NCBI RefSeq assembly: GCF_042684705.1
Contig: NZ_JBHULZ010000023.1
Location: 62,001 to 126,000 of the forward strand
Reading direction: 5' to 3'
DNA length: 64,000 bases
Source of the DNA: Mesonia sediminis
GTDB lineage: Bacteria > Bacteroidota > Bacteroidia > Flavobacteriales > Flavobacteriaceae
Shown here: in pieces, positions 8,482 to 17,519 of the stretch
Layout: each line of letters starts with the position of its first letter
How positions within the stretch are numbered: position 1 is the first letter of the stretch
Position numbers and translations under genes: made by a program
The notes under the pieces: model-generated
Told to the model about the DNA's origin: nothing
Seen by the model: the letters and a program-made list of their open reading frames with translations, nothing else
Databases searched by the model: none

Positions 8482-9522
8482 ATGAAAGAAGACTTAAAGG
8501 TTTATAATGACGCTTTACAGCTAGTAGGAAATACACCACTCATTAAATTAAACCGAATAACTAAAGATTTAACTGGAGATTTTTATGCCAAAGTAGAAGC
8601 ATTTAATCCCGGTCACTCAACAAAAGACAGAATAGCCCTTTATATTATCGAAGAAGCTGAGCGCAAAGGGATATTAAAACCAGGAGATACTATTATTGAA
8701 ACCACATCGGGTAATACAGGATTTAGTATTGCAATGGTTTCGGTGATCAAAGGTTACGAGTGCATTTTAGCGGTTAGTTCAAAATCATCTGCAGATAAAA
8801 TAGATATGCTTAAAAGCTTAGGAGCTAAAGTATATGTTTGTCCGGCACATGTGAGCGCCGATGATCCAAGATCGTATTATGAGGTGGCAAAAAGGTTGCA
8901 CCAAGAAATTAAAGGTTCTGTTTATATCAATCAATATTTTAATGAATTAAATATTGACGCGCATTACAACACCACTGGTCCTGAAATATGGAAACAAACT
9001 GAAGGAGAAATAACTCATTTGGTGGCGTGTAGTGGGACAGGAGGAACCATTTCTGGAACCGCAAGATTTTTAAAAGAGCAAAATCCCGATATTCAAATTA
9101 TAGGTATAGATGCCTACGGATCGGTATTAAAAAAGTACCACGAAACGCGTGAGTTTGATGAAAATGAAATTTATCCGTACCGTATTGAAGGTTTAGGTAA
9201 AAATTTGATTCCAACCGCAACAGATTTTGATGTTATAGATCGTTTCGTCAAAGTTTCTGATGAAGAGAGCGCACATACAGCCAGAATGATTTCTAAAACC
9301 GAGGGTCTTTTTGTTGGGTATACTAGTGGTGCCGCTTTTCAAGGGGTGAAGCAGTTGGCCGAGGAAGAAATTTTTGATGCTAATAGCAAAGTAGTTATTA
9401 TCTTTCCCGATCACGGTTCTCGTTATATGAGCAAAATCTACAGTGACGATTGGATGCAAGAACAAGGTTTCTCAGATTCTGAAAATCTAGTTGATGCTGA
9501 AAAAATTCAGTACATTAAGTAA
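8482..9522 (+). CDS. capA: probable cysteate synthase (CapA-like), CBS-like PLP enzyme
   Basis: 346 residues of the cysteine synthase/cystathionine beta-synthase fold: Schiff-base Lys48 in HSTKDRIAL, TTSGNTG at 74-80, phosphate loop GTGGT at about 185-189. No CBS regulatory domain or heme region follows. The next gene is an alpha-oxoamine synthase. In Capnocytophaga, CapA is described as a CBS relative making cysteate from O-phosphoserine and sulfite, and CapB condenses cysteate with a fatty acyl-CoA in capnine sulfonolipid synthesis. The pairing therefore suggests CapA, but that is inference; a cysteine or cystathionine synthase is the alternative. I chose the ATG at 8482 over an in-frame TTG at 8407, which lies inside the promoter box. 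Confidence 0.75.
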   Translation: MKEDLKVYNDALQLVGNTPLIKLNRITKDLTGDFYAKVEAFNPGHSTKDRIALYIIEEAERKGILKPGDTIIETTSGNTGFSIAMVSVIKGYECILAVSSKSSADKIDMLKSLGAKVYVCPAHVSADDPRSYYEVAKRLHQEIKGSVYINQYFNELNIDAHYNTTGPEIWKQTEGEITHLVACSGTGGTISGTARFLKEQNPDIQIIGIDAYGSVLKKYHETREFDENEIYPYRIEGLGKNLIPTATDFDVIDRFVKVSDEESAHTARMISKTEGLFVGYTSGAAFQGVKQLAEEEIFDANSKVVIIFPDHGSRYMSKIYSDDWMQEQGFSDSENLVDAEKIQYIK

Positions 9523-9555
9523 TTTAAAAGCATCCGATAAGGATGCTTTTAAATT
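9521..9555 (+). terminator. terminator hairpin after capA-like gene
   Basis: A perfect 15-bp stem (9521-9535 with 9541-9555) and loop gataa. The stem overlaps the stop codon. The downstream T-run is short, so termination may be partial. Confidence 0.65.
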
Positions 9556-9615
9556 TATTCCATATGTTAAATTCACGAATTGCTTGTTAAATAATCAAAT
9601 TGATATTTATTTGAT

Positions 9616-9623
9616 TATTTTTG
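9616..9623 (+). promoter_or_regulatory. -7 box TATTTTTG for the capB-like gene
   Basis: An exact TAnnTTTG match 25 bases before the ATG at 9649. It gives the second gene its own promoter. Confidence 0.5.
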
Positions 9624-9648
9624 CATTCTGTTTTATAAAAATTATTCT

Positions 9649-10908
9649 ATGAAAGATTTATTTGATAAAATATATAAAGACAAAGGGCCATTAGGAAAAT
9701 GGGCAGACCAAGCTGAAGGTTATTTTGTATTCCCTAAACTAGAAGGAGAAATAGGTAACCGAATGAAATTTCAGGGTAAAGAAGTAATTACTTGGAGTGT
9801 GAATGACTATTTAGGGTTGGCAAACCACCCTGAAGTTAGAAAGGTAGATGCCGAGGCAGCTAAACAGTATGGCTCAGCTTATCCTATGGGAGCAAGAATG
9901 ATGAGTGGTCATACCGATTTGCATGAACAACTTCAAAATGAGTTAGCCGAATTTGTTAATAAAGAAGCGGCTTATTTATTGAATTTTGGTTATCAAGGTA
10001 TGGTGAGTACTATTGATGCTTTGGTGGGGAAAGATGATGTAATTGTTTATGATGTAGATGCGCACGCATGTATTATTGATGGGGTACGCTTACATATGGG
10101 TAAACGATTTACCTACAAACACAATGATGTAGCAAGTATTGAGAAAAACCTACAAAGAGCCGAAAAAATTGCACAGCAAACTGGAGGTGGAATTTTACTG
10201 ATTTCTGAAGGTGTATTCGGTATGCGTGGAGAACAAGGGAAATTAAAAGAAATTGTTGCCCTAAAAGAAAAGTACAACTTTAGGTTATTTGTAGATGATG
10301 CGCATGGTTTCGGTACCTTAGGTAAGACTGGTGCTGGTGCTGGTGAAGAGCAAGGAGTACAAGATCAAATTGACGTTTACTTTGCTACTTTCGCAAAATC
10401 TATGGCAAGTACAGGAGCATTTATAGCGGGTGATCAAGAAGTTATTGATTATTTAAAGTATAATTTAAGATCGCAAATGTTTGCAAAGTCTTTGCAAATG
10501 CAATTGGTTGTAGGGGCGCTTAAGCGTTTAGATATGCTGCGTAGCATGCCTGAATTGAAAGAGAAACTTTGGGAAAATGTAAATGCTTTACAAAACGGAC
10601 TTAAAGAAAGAGGTTTTGATATTGGTACAACACAAAGTTGTGTAACCCCAGTTTATTTAAAAGGAAGTATACCAGAAGCAATGGCCTTGGTTAAAGATTT
10701 ACGCGAAAATCACGGTGTATTCTGTAGTATTGTAGTATACCCTGTAATTCCAAAAGGTTTAATACTACTTAGAATGATACCTACAGCTTCACATACTATG
10801 AAAGATATTGAAGAAACTTTAGAAGCCTTTTCATCTATTCGTGAGCGTTTAGAAAATGGTACTTATAAAAGATTATCTGCAGGAGTTGCTGCTGCAATGG
10901 GTGATTAA
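9649..10908 (+). CDS. capB: alpha-oxoamine synthase, probable cysteate acyltransferase (CapB-like) or serine palmitoyltransferase
   Basis: 419 residues of the PLP alpha-oxoamine synthase family, which joins an amino acid to an acyl thioester with loss of CO2. Visible marks are WSVNDYLGLANHPEV, the DDAHGFGTLGKTGAG segment (Asp at about 217) and the Schiff-base Lys250 in FATFAKSMASTGAF. The long N-terminus and the C-terminal tail differ from the shorter KBL and BioF enzymes and fit the serine palmitoyltransferase-like group. Next to a CBS-like gene, the best reading is capnine synthesis from cysteate and a branched acyl-CoA for outer-membrane sulfonolipids of gliding bacteria. Serine as substrate (sphingolipid synthesis) cannot be excluded from sequence. 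Confidence 0.78.
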   Translation: MKDLFDKIYKDKGPLGKWADQAEGYFVFPKLEGEIGNRMKFQGKEVITWSVNDYLGLANHPEVRKVDAEAAKQYGSAYPMGARMMSGHTDLHEQLQNELAEFVNKEAAYLLNFGYQGMVSTIDALVGKDDVIVYDVDAHACIIDGVRLHMGKRFTYKHNDVASIEKNLQRAEKIAQQTGGGILLISEGVFGMRGEQGKLKEIVALKEKYNFRLFVDDAHGFGTLGKTGAGAGEEQGVQDQIDVYFATFAKSMASTGAFIAGDQEVIDYLKYNLRSQMFAKSLQMQLVVGALKRLDMLRSMPELKEKLWENVNALQNGLKERGFDIGTTQSCVTPVYLKGSIPEAMALVKDLRENHGVFCSIVVYPVIPKGLILLRMIPTASHTMKDIEETLEAFSSIRERLENGTYKRLSAGVAAAMGD

Positions 10909-10928
10909 TATAAACAGAATTTCATTAA

Positions 10929-10957
10929 GAAAAAAAATCCGCTTTAAGCGGATTTTT
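10929..10957. terminator. bidirectional terminator
   Basis: Stem aaaaaatccgc / gcggatttttt with T-runs on both strands, between the convergent capB-like gene and the gene at 10969. Confidence 0.85.
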
Positions 10958-10968
10958 TTATGCTGTAA

Positions 10969-11928
10969 TTAATCTAGTTCGCTTTCGGGATCAACTAGCT
11001 CACTGTTTTTCACCTTTTTATTTTTCTTTTGCTTAGGTTGCTTCTTTTCCATTATTATTTCATCCTCGTGCTTGTTATCCAAACGATAGGAGAGACCTAA
11101 GCCTACTTGCCAACGAGAGGGCGTGTCTTTAAAGTTCGTTAATCCGTAAAGATCTAATTGTAAATCCTTAGAAAACAAATAGGCACCACCCAATCGTACT
11201 AAATCATCTGCGTAGAAATCGTTTTTTATAGCCTGGTACTCAGCAAATACAGAGAACTGAGCGTTAAGGGTATGCGTCATTGTGAAAATTCCTGAATAAT
11301 AAGGATCATCGCTAGTAAATCTATCCGCAATAAAATTCATAACAAATACCCATTTTCCCCAATTGTTTTGCGTAACTAAAGCGGCGGTAGGAGTAAGTTT
11401 ACCAACACCAGGCGCTAAATAAGGATTGTTATCGCCTAGTAATATATTAGCCCCTGCATAAATTGAAACCGCAGGAATTAAATCACGCCATTGAAAGCTA
11501 TTGTTAGCTTTCCAGCTGTAAATATTAGGTTTTTCAAAAGCTCGTTTTTTATAAGGGTCATAGACCAAATACTTTATCGCCAAGGTGTTCGATTGAAAGT
11601 TGCTATAACTGTTTTCTATATTCTGGCCACCTTGAATATATTCTTCGGTTGTGCTTAAGTACCTCCCTTTTAAATTGAGCTCAAGTTGCTCCATTATAAT
11701 TCCAAAACGGAATTCGTAATCTACACCCCATTGGGTTGCATCAATCTGAGTTAAATCGTGTTGGTTTTGCTCATATAGTCCGCCCATTTCAAACTGTATG
11801 ACTTTGTGGCCAACAGAAAATGCTCCTTGGGAGGCTCCCGGGCGGTTTGAGTTTATAGTTTCTGTATACTGAGCAAATCCGTGAAAACACATCAAGCTCA
11901 AGCTAATCGTTAAAAATAATTGCTTCAT
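10969..11928 (-). CDS. outer-membrane beta-barrel protein (transporter-like)
   Basis: 319 residues with a signal peptide (MKQLFLTISLSLMCFHGFAQ). The mature start TETINSNRPGASQGAFSVG and the run of alternating amphipathic strands match the barrel family annotated as transporter or phenol MetA-degradation-like in Bacteroidetes. About ten or more strands are visible, then a Lys-rich tail after SYRLDNKHEDE, which is unusual for a barrel end. Substrate is unknown. A TAnnTTTG box (TACCTTTG, minus) lies at 11947-11954. Confidence 0.72.
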   Translation of the reverse strand: MKQLFLTISLSLMCFHGFAQYTETINSNRPGASQGAFSVGHKVIQFEMGGLYEQNQHDLTQIDATQWGVDYEFRFGIIMEQLELNLKGRYLSTTEEYIQGGQNIENSYSNFQSNTLAIKYLVYDPYKKRAFEKPNIYSWKANNSFQWRDLIPAVSIYAGANILLGDNNPYLAPGVGKLTPTAALVTQNNWGKWVFVMNFIADRFTSDDPYYSGIFTMTHTLNAQFSVFAEYQAIKNDFYADDLVRLGGAYLFSKDLQLDLYGLTNFKDTPSRWQVGLGLSYRLDNKHEDEIIMEKKQPKQKKNKKVKNSELVDPESELD

Positions 11929-11946
11929 AGTACTTTGTTAAACACC

Positions 11947-11954
11947 CAAAGGTA
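11947..11954 (-). promoter_or_regulatory. -7 box TACCTTTG for the barrel gene
   Basis: An exact TAnnTTTG match on the minus strand, 19 bases before the start at 11928. Confidence 0.5.
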
Positions 11955-12006
11955 TATATTTTTGGTAATTTTTAATTAAATAAATAGGCTTTAATAGAAC
12001 AATCCC

Positions 12007-12014
12007 TAATTTTG
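12007..12014 (+). promoter_or_regulatory. -7 box TAATTTTG for the DUF4834-YfhO unit
   Basis: An exact TAnnTTTG match 11 bases before the ATG at 12026, so the leader would be very short. It probably drives the four-gene unit to 17504. Confidence 0.5.
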
Positions 12015-12025
12015 TATCAAAAAAA

Positions 12026-12280
12026 ATGGCTTACGCATCATTTATGGGCTTATTGAAGACTATATTAATTATTTTATTGGTTTATTTTGGACTTAAAATA
12101 ATTTTTAAGTGGCTTAAACCGTTTTTACTGAAGTATATACTGAACAAAGTAAATCAGAAAATGCAAGATCAGTTTAAACAGCAAGCAGATTTTAATCGAC
12201 CACAACAAGCAAAAAAGGAAAATTTAGAAAAGTCTGAAAAGAAAGTAGGAGAGTATATCGATTACGAAGAAATTGATTAG
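12026..12280 (+). CDS. DUF4834 family small membrane protein
   Basis: 84 residues. One hydrophobic segment (about 8-26, LLKTILIILLVYFGLKIIF) is followed by a basic helix and an acidic end, KVGEYIDYEEID, which is the recognisable tail of DUF4834 in Flavobacteriia. It is probably an inner-membrane protein with its tail in the cytoplasm. It is followed after 25 bases by the YfhO gene, and this order suggests a shared envelope role. Function is not known. Confidence 0.8.
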   Translation: MAYASFMGLLKTILIILLVYFGLKIIFKWLKPFLLKYILNKVNQKMQDQFKQQADFNRPQQAKKENLEKSEKKVGEYIDYEEID

Positions 12281-12305
12281 CTTGTCAGCTCCAAAATACT
12301 AGTTT

Positions 12306-14741
12306 ATGAATTTAGCATTGAAGCGGTTTTTACCCCATTTAAGTGCCTTGGCTCTGTTTATAATATTGGCCTTGGCCTATTTTAACCCAGTTTTACAAGG
12401 TAAGGTTATTCAGCAAAGTGATATTGTGCAATATATTGGGATGGCTAAGCAGCAGAAAGATCACATCAAATCTTTTGATGAAGAGCCTTACTGGACAGAT
12501 TCTGCATTTGGCGGTATGCCAACCTACCAACTCGGAGCTAATTATCCTTATAATTATGTAAAGCAAGTAGACCGTCTCATTCGATTTTTACCTCGACCTG
12601 CCGATTATCTATTTTTATACTTTATAGGGCTGTATATTTTATTATTGGCGTTAAAAATAGATTATAAATTGGCTATTTTGGGTGCTCTTGCTTTTGGTTT
12701 TAGTACTTATATGATTATTATTTTGGGTGTAGGGCATAACGCCAAGGCACACGCTATTGCTTATATGCCTTGGGTGCTTGCCGGGATTATACTGGTCTTT
12801 AGAGAAAAGTATTTTTGGGGTAGTTTACTTTTGTTTGCCGGTATGGCCCTGGAAATTAACGCCAATCACTTTCAAATGACTTATTATTTGTTAGTGCTAA
12901 CCTTGGTTTTGGGAGTGGCTTACCTCATCGATTTTTATAAAAAAAATAAACTTAAAGTTTTCTTTAGTCGGGTAGGAATAATGATTGTACCCGTTTTACT
13001 GGCAATAGGAGCTAATGCCACTAATTTGCTAGCCACTAAAGAGTATACAGATTTTAGTACGCGAGGCCCTTCGGTATTAACTTTAAATCCTGATGGTAGT
13101 GAAAAAGAAAATTCAGGCTTAGATTACGATTATATTACTGAATATAGTTACGGAATTCTAGAAAGTTTTAATTTGTTTATTCCCCGTTTTATGGGCGGTG
13201 CTAGTGCCGAAAAGCTCAGCACTGATTCGGCTACTTACAATAGTTTACTACAGATGGGTGCTTCACCTGTTCAAGCAAAAGAGTTTGTAAAACGAGCACC
13301 AACCTATTGGGGAGATCAAACTTATATCGGGGCACCAGCCTATATTGGTGCTAGCGTACTTTTTCTATTCGTATTGGCCCTATATTTAGTGAAAGGTAGA
13401 TTAAAATGGTGGCTGTTAGGAGGTAGTATTTTAGCATTACTGCTTTCTTGGGGTGATAACTTGGCTTTGCTTACAAAATTTTTTGTAAATTATATTCCCT
13501 TGTACAATAAATTTCGTGCGGTTTCCAGTATTCAAGTAATACTTGAGTTGTGTATTCCCGTATTGGGAATTATGGGACTTTCGGTTTTATTTAAACAAAA
13601 ATACCATCGAACAGAAATGCTTGAAGCTCTTAAAAAGTCAACTTTTATTACAGCAGGTATAGCCTTAGTATTTTTACTGCTTAAAGGTTTGTTTTTTGAT
13701 TTTTCTGGTGCTCAAGATCGGATTTTTATAGAACAGTTTGGACCAGATTTTGTTCGATCCTTAAAGGAAGATCGCAAGAGTATTTTTACTGAGGACAGCT
13801 TAAGAAGCCTAATTTTAGTTTTGGCCGTTGCCGGAACATTATGGTTGTTCCTGAAGCAAAAATTGCAAAAAAATACTAGTATTTTGATACTCGGGGTAAT
13901 AATTGTATTTGATTTAGTTGCTGTAGATAGACGATACGTGAATAACGATGCTTTTGTAGCAAAGCGATTTATGGAGCAACCATTCCAACCTACCGCTGCT
14001 AATCAACAAGTTTTGCAGGATGAAACACACTACCGTGTCTTAGATCTTTCTAATAGTCCATTCAACTCCTCGGCAGCTTCTTATTTTCATCATTCTATTG
14101 GTGGATACCACGCAGCCAAGCCTCAAAGAATGCAAGATTTATTTGAATATCACATTAGTAAAGGAAATCAGGAGGTATTGAATATGCTGAACACCAAATA
14201 TATTTTAATGAATAATCAAGGAGAAGATTTAGCACAGCTAAATGCGGATGCAAACGGTAATGCTTGGTTCATTAATGAAGTGGTAGTGGCTCAAGATGCC
14301 GATGTTGTGATAAGTATGCTCGACACGCTGAATACTAAAAATACAGCTGTGGTTCACAAGGAGTTTGCAGCACAATTGAAGCAAAAATCGTTTCAGCCCT
14401 CGGTTCAAGATACAATTTATTTAAAGAGCTATAAAGCCAATGAGTTGATTTATGGGTATAAAACCAATAATGATCAATTGGCGGTATTTTCTGAAATATA
14501 CTATCCGCACGGGTGGAACGCTTATTTAGACGGAGAGTTAATTCCGCATTTTAGAGTAAACTATACCTTGAGAGCAGCAGAACTTCCTGCAGGTGAACAT
14601 GAACTTATCTTCAAATTTGAACCACAAGTTATTCAGAAGGGTAGTACTTATACTTTAATTAGTGGTGTGCTTGTTCTACTTCTGCTTTTAGGCGGAATCT
14701 ATTTTAAATGGATGAAGAAAAAAGGTACTTCAATTGACTAA
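12306..14741 (+). CDS. YfhO family multi-pass membrane protein
   Basis: 811 residues with about 12 or more membrane segments, beginning LSALALFIILALAYFNPVLQ and ending LISGVLVLLLLLGGIYFKW. The first loop DIVQYIGMAKQQKDH and the segment FGGMPTYQLG are typical of YfhO. YfhO proteins belong to the GT-C-like membrane glycosyltransferases and in Gram-positive bacteria take part in glycosylating teichoic polymers. Here the glycosyltransferase and flippase genes follow, so a role in envelope glycan decoration is likely. It overlaps the next gene by 8 bases. Confidence 0.88.
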   Translation: MNLALKRFLPHLSALALFIILALAYFNPVLQGKVIQQSDIVQYIGMAKQQKDHIKSFDEEPYWTDSAFGGMPTYQLGANYPYNYVKQVDRLIRFLPRPADYLFLYFIGLYILLLALKIDYKLAILGALAFGFSTYMIIILGVGHNAKAHAIAYMPWVLAGIILVFREKYFWGSLLLFAGMALEINANHFQMTYYLLVLTLVLGVAYLIDFYKKNKLKVFFSRVGIMIVPVLLAIGANATNLLATKEYTDFSTRGPSVLTLNPDGSEKENSGLDYDYITEYSYGILESFNLFIPRFMGGASAEKLSTDSATYNSLLQMGASPVQAKEFVKRAPTYWGDQTYIGAPAYIGASVLFLFVLALYLVKGRLKWWLLGGSILALLLSWGDNLALLTKFFVNYIPLYNKFRAVSSIQVILELCIPVLGIMGLSVLFKQKYHRTEMLEALKKSTFITAGIALVFLLLKGLFFDFSGAQDRIFIEQFGPDFVRSLKEDRKSIFTEDSLRSLILVLAVAGTLWLFLKQKLQKNTSILILGVIIVFDLVAVDRRYVNNDAFVAKRFMEQPFQPTAANQQVLQDETHYRVLDLSNSPFNSSAASYFHHSIGGYHAAKPQRMQDLFEYHISKGNQEVLNMLNTKYILMNNQGEDLAQLNADANGNAWFINEVVVAQDADVVISMLDTLNTKNTAVVHKEFAAQLKQKSFQPSVQDTIYLKSYKANELIYGYKTNNDQLAVFSEIYYPHGWNAYLDGELIPHFRVNYTLRAAELPAGEHELIFKFEPQVIQKGSTYTLISGVLVLLLLLGGIYFKWMKKKGTSID

Positions 14742-16026
14742 GGTTCTCATTGTATTATATTATTGGCCACCAGCTGGAGGTCCTGGCGTTCAACGTTGGT
14801 TGAAGTTTGTAAAATACCTGCCAGATTTTGGGTATGAACCTATTGTTTTTGCACCAGAAAACCCTTTTTATCCCTTGCAAGATGCTGAGTTACTAAAAGA
14901 GGTTCCAAACCAAGTTAAGGTGGTTAAATATCCTATTAGAGAACCATACACCTTGGCTAAAATATTCAATAAGCGCAAAACCCAAACTATTAGTAGTGGT
15001 ATTATTTCAGAAAAGGATAAACAGGGTTTCATGGAAAAACTGTTGCTATTCATCCGAGGGAATCTTTTTATTCCAGATGCACGAGTAGGTTGGGTTAAAC
15101 CAGCAACTAAATATCTCGAATCTTATCTAAAGAAAAATAACATTACAAAAGTTATTACTACCGGGCCACCGCATAGTTTACATTTAATAGGCTTGGCTTT
15201 GAAACGTAAATTGGGAATCGCTTGGTATGCTGATTTTAGAGATCCTTGGACACATATAGGTTATCATAAGGACTTATTTTTATTACCCGCATCTCAAAAA
15301 AGACACCAAAGGTTAGAAACAACTGTATTGCAGCAGGCAGATGCTATCATTACTACAAGTTTTGGAACTGCAAAAGAATTTAAAAAGAAAACGAAGCGAC
15401 CCATACGTGTAATCACTAACGGATATGATGGGAACATAAAAAAAGATGTATTTCGTAAAAAAGACAAGTTTATTTTGGCCCACGTAGGCTCCTTATTAAC
15501 TAATCGTAATCCTAAAAATCTTTGGGTAGCTTTAGCTGAATTGAGGCAGGAAAATAAAAACTTTTTAGAATATTTTGAACTTCAGCTCAGCGGTAAAGTG
15601 AGTGAGGAGGTAATCAATTCAATTCAAAAGGAGGGTTTAAGTGATTGTTTAAATAATAAGGGTTATGTGTCTGCAGAAAAAGCATTTAGCTTTATGTGTG
15701 AAGCAAGTTTATTAAGTTTGATTGAAATTAACTCTGCGCAACATGCTAGTATTGTTCCAGGCAAACTATTTGCTTATTTAAAAGCTCAAAGACCTATCTT
15801 GGCAATAGGACCCAAAAACTGGGATGTTAATAAAATATTTGAACAAGTAGGGTATAAGCCCGCCTTTGAATACACAGAGAAGGCTAAAATCAAAGCCTAT
15901 ATCCGCGATCAATTCAATAATTTTTTACAAGGTAAAACTGATTTTAATTCTACCGACGAAATAAAAGCTTTTCATCGCCGAAATCTTACACAAAATTTAG
16001 CTTTTTTTTTAAATGACCAAGTGTGA
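14734..16026 (+). CDS. glycosyltransferase family 4-like protein
   Basis: 430 residues with a GT-B fold. The N-terminal domain starts KVLIVLYYWPPAGGPGVQRW, as in GT4 sugar transferases; the C-terminal domain has ILAHVGSLLTNRNP and a later acceptor or donor loop GKLFAYLKAQRPILAIG. The start is TTG at 14734, inside the end of the YfhO gene. No ATG lies near, and a later start would remove the first beta strand and the glycine loop. It is cytoplasmic and probably adds a sugar to a lipid-linked or surface glycan exported by the flippase next door. Confidence 0.85.
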   Translation: MTKVLIVLYYWPPAGGPGVQRWLKFVKYLPDFGYEPIVFAPENPFYPLQDAELLKEVPNQVKVVKYPIREPYTLAKIFNKRKTQTISSGIISEKDKQGFMEKLLLFIRGNLFIPDARVGWVKPATKYLESYLKKNNITKVITTGPPHSLHLIGLALKRKLGIAWYADFRDPWTHIGYHKDLFLLPASQKRHQRLETTVLQQADAIITTSFGTAKEFKKKTKRPIRVITNGYDGNIKKDVFRKKDKFILAHVGSLLTNRNPKNLWVALAELRQENKNFLEYFELQLSGKVSEEVINSIQKEGLSDCLNNKGYVSAEKAFSFMCEASLLSLIEINSAQHASIVPGKLFAYLKAQRPILAIGPKNWDVNKIFEQVGYKPAFEYTEKAKIKAYIRDQFNNFLQGKTDFNSTDEIKAFHRRNLTQNLAFFLNDQV

Positions 16027-17504
16027 TGGGAGTGGTTTTTAAACAATCTTTGCAGAACACTCTTGTAACATATTTTGGCTTTGGTGTTGGGGCTTTTAAT
16101 GTATTAATTTTATATCCTCAAATTCTAAGTCCTCAATACTACGGTTTGGTTACTTTTTTGTTATCGGCTGGCACTTTGTTATGGCCTTTTCTGGGAATCG
16201 GTTTAAACAATTCTATAATTCGATTCTATTCTTCCTATAAAAAACAGGATGAACAAAACCAATTGTTAAGTATGGGATTGTTTTATCCCTTAGCAGCAGC
16301 CCTGATATTAGGAGGTCTAACTGCTATTTTTAAGAATCAATTTTTACTTTTAATTACCGAGGACTGGATAAAACCTTATTTCTGGTTAATTTTTCTAATT
16401 GCTTTTGCTGTCGCTTATTTTGAGTTGTTTTTTGCTTGGAGCAAGCTTAAATTAAAAAGCGTTTTTGGTAATTTTATGAAGGAGGTTTTTCATCGTGTTT
16501 TAATCAGTGTTTTATTGTATATGGTATATATAGAACTACTCAATGTCAACCAGTTTTTATATGCATTAACGACTGTATATTTGCTACGCACCCTATTAAT
16601 TAAGTTTTACGCTTTTCACCTGCTACCTCCAAAAATTGATTTGCGTTTACCTAAAAATTATAAGAAAATTTTCACCTATTCGGCTTTGATGCTTTTAGCT
16701 GGTTTTGTAGCTACTGCTTTATTAGATTTAGATAAGGTAATGATAGAACATTTTATGCCTATTGAGCAAGTTTCTATTTATGGAATTGGTGTTTATATGG
16801 CCTCTGTGATTGCCGTGCCTTCTCGAGCGATGCATCAAATTACCTTACCACTTACAGCAAAGTATTTAAATGAAAATCAAAATGGAAAATTAAAAAGCTT
16901 ATATGCTAAAAGCAGTATAAATTTATTGGTTATAAGTGGCTTTATTTTTTTATTGATTTTGGTGAACGCAAGCGAGATATATCGTTTACTGCCACCGGTT
17001 TATACCTTAGCATTCGAGATTTTATGTATGCTAAGTAGTATTAAATTATTGAATAACCTTCTAGGCATTTCTAATAGCATTATTTTAAATTCTCGGTTTT
17101 ATAAATTGCTTTTAATCACAGGACTCTTTGTAATTCTTTTAGCTATTGGTCTCAATATTTATCTTATTCCGCGCTTTGGTTTAATCGGTGCGGCGGTTGC
17201 ATCACTCATAGTTTTTTTGATGTACGATTTAGCAAAAATTTTTATGGTTTATAAATTTCACAGGCTTCATCCCTTAAGCAGGAAGACATTTTATGTTATT
17301 GTGTTTATCTTTATACTATTATTTTGTTCAAGATTTTTTGCGTTACCCTTTAATCCTTTTATAAATCTTATTATTCAATCTATAAGTTTGGCTATAGTTT
17401 ATTTTATAGGAATTTTATTTTTAAAGCCATCAGAAGAACTGAGCTTATTTCTTAAAGAGATTATATATAAATTAAAACATTTTCAAAATAAAAAAAGCTC
17501 CTAA
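16026..17504 (+). CDS. polysaccharide flippase (Wzx/PST family)
   Basis: 492 residues with about 14 membrane segments and few charges, beginning VVFKQSLQNTLVTYFGFGVGAFNVLI. This is the polysaccharide transporter family that flips lipid-linked glycans across the inner membrane. The ATG at 16026 overlaps the stop of the glycosyltransferase (TGATG), so translation is coupled. A GTG three bases earlier is also possible. It ends the DUF4834-YfhO-GT4 unit. The stop codon lies inside the loop of the terminator hairpin. Confidence 0.85.
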   Translation: MGVVFKQSLQNTLVTYFGFGVGAFNVLILYPQILSPQYYGLVTFLLSAGTLLWPFLGIGLNNSIIRFYSSYKKQDEQNQLLSMGLFYPLAAALILGGLTAIFKNQFLLLITEDWIKPYFWLIFLIAFAVAYFELFFAWSKLKLKSVFGNFMKEVFHRVLISVLLYMVYIELLNVNQFLYALTTVYLLRTLLIKFYAFHLLPPKIDLRLPKNYKKIFTYSALMLLAGFVATALLDLDKVMIEHFMPIEQVSIYGIGVYMASVIAVPSRAMHQITLPLTAKYLNENQNGKLKSLYAKSSINLLVISGFIFLLILVNASEIYRLLPPVYTLAFEILCMLSSIKLLNNLLGISNSIILNSRFYKLLLITGLFVILLAIGLNIYLIPRFGLIGAAVASLIVFLMYDLAKIFMVYKFHRLHPLSRKTFYVIVFIFILLFCSRFFALPFNPFINLIIQSISLAIVYFIGILFLKPSEELSLFLKEIIYKLKHFQNKKSS

Positions 17505-17519
17505 ATAGAGCTTTTTTTT
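17491..17519. terminator. bidirectional terminator containing stop codon
   Basis: Stem aaaaaagctc / gagctttttt with an A/T-rich loop. The flippase stop (17502-17504) lies in the loop, and the stop of the opposing gene is at 17518-17520. Both convergent genes end within one hairpin. Confidence 0.85.
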
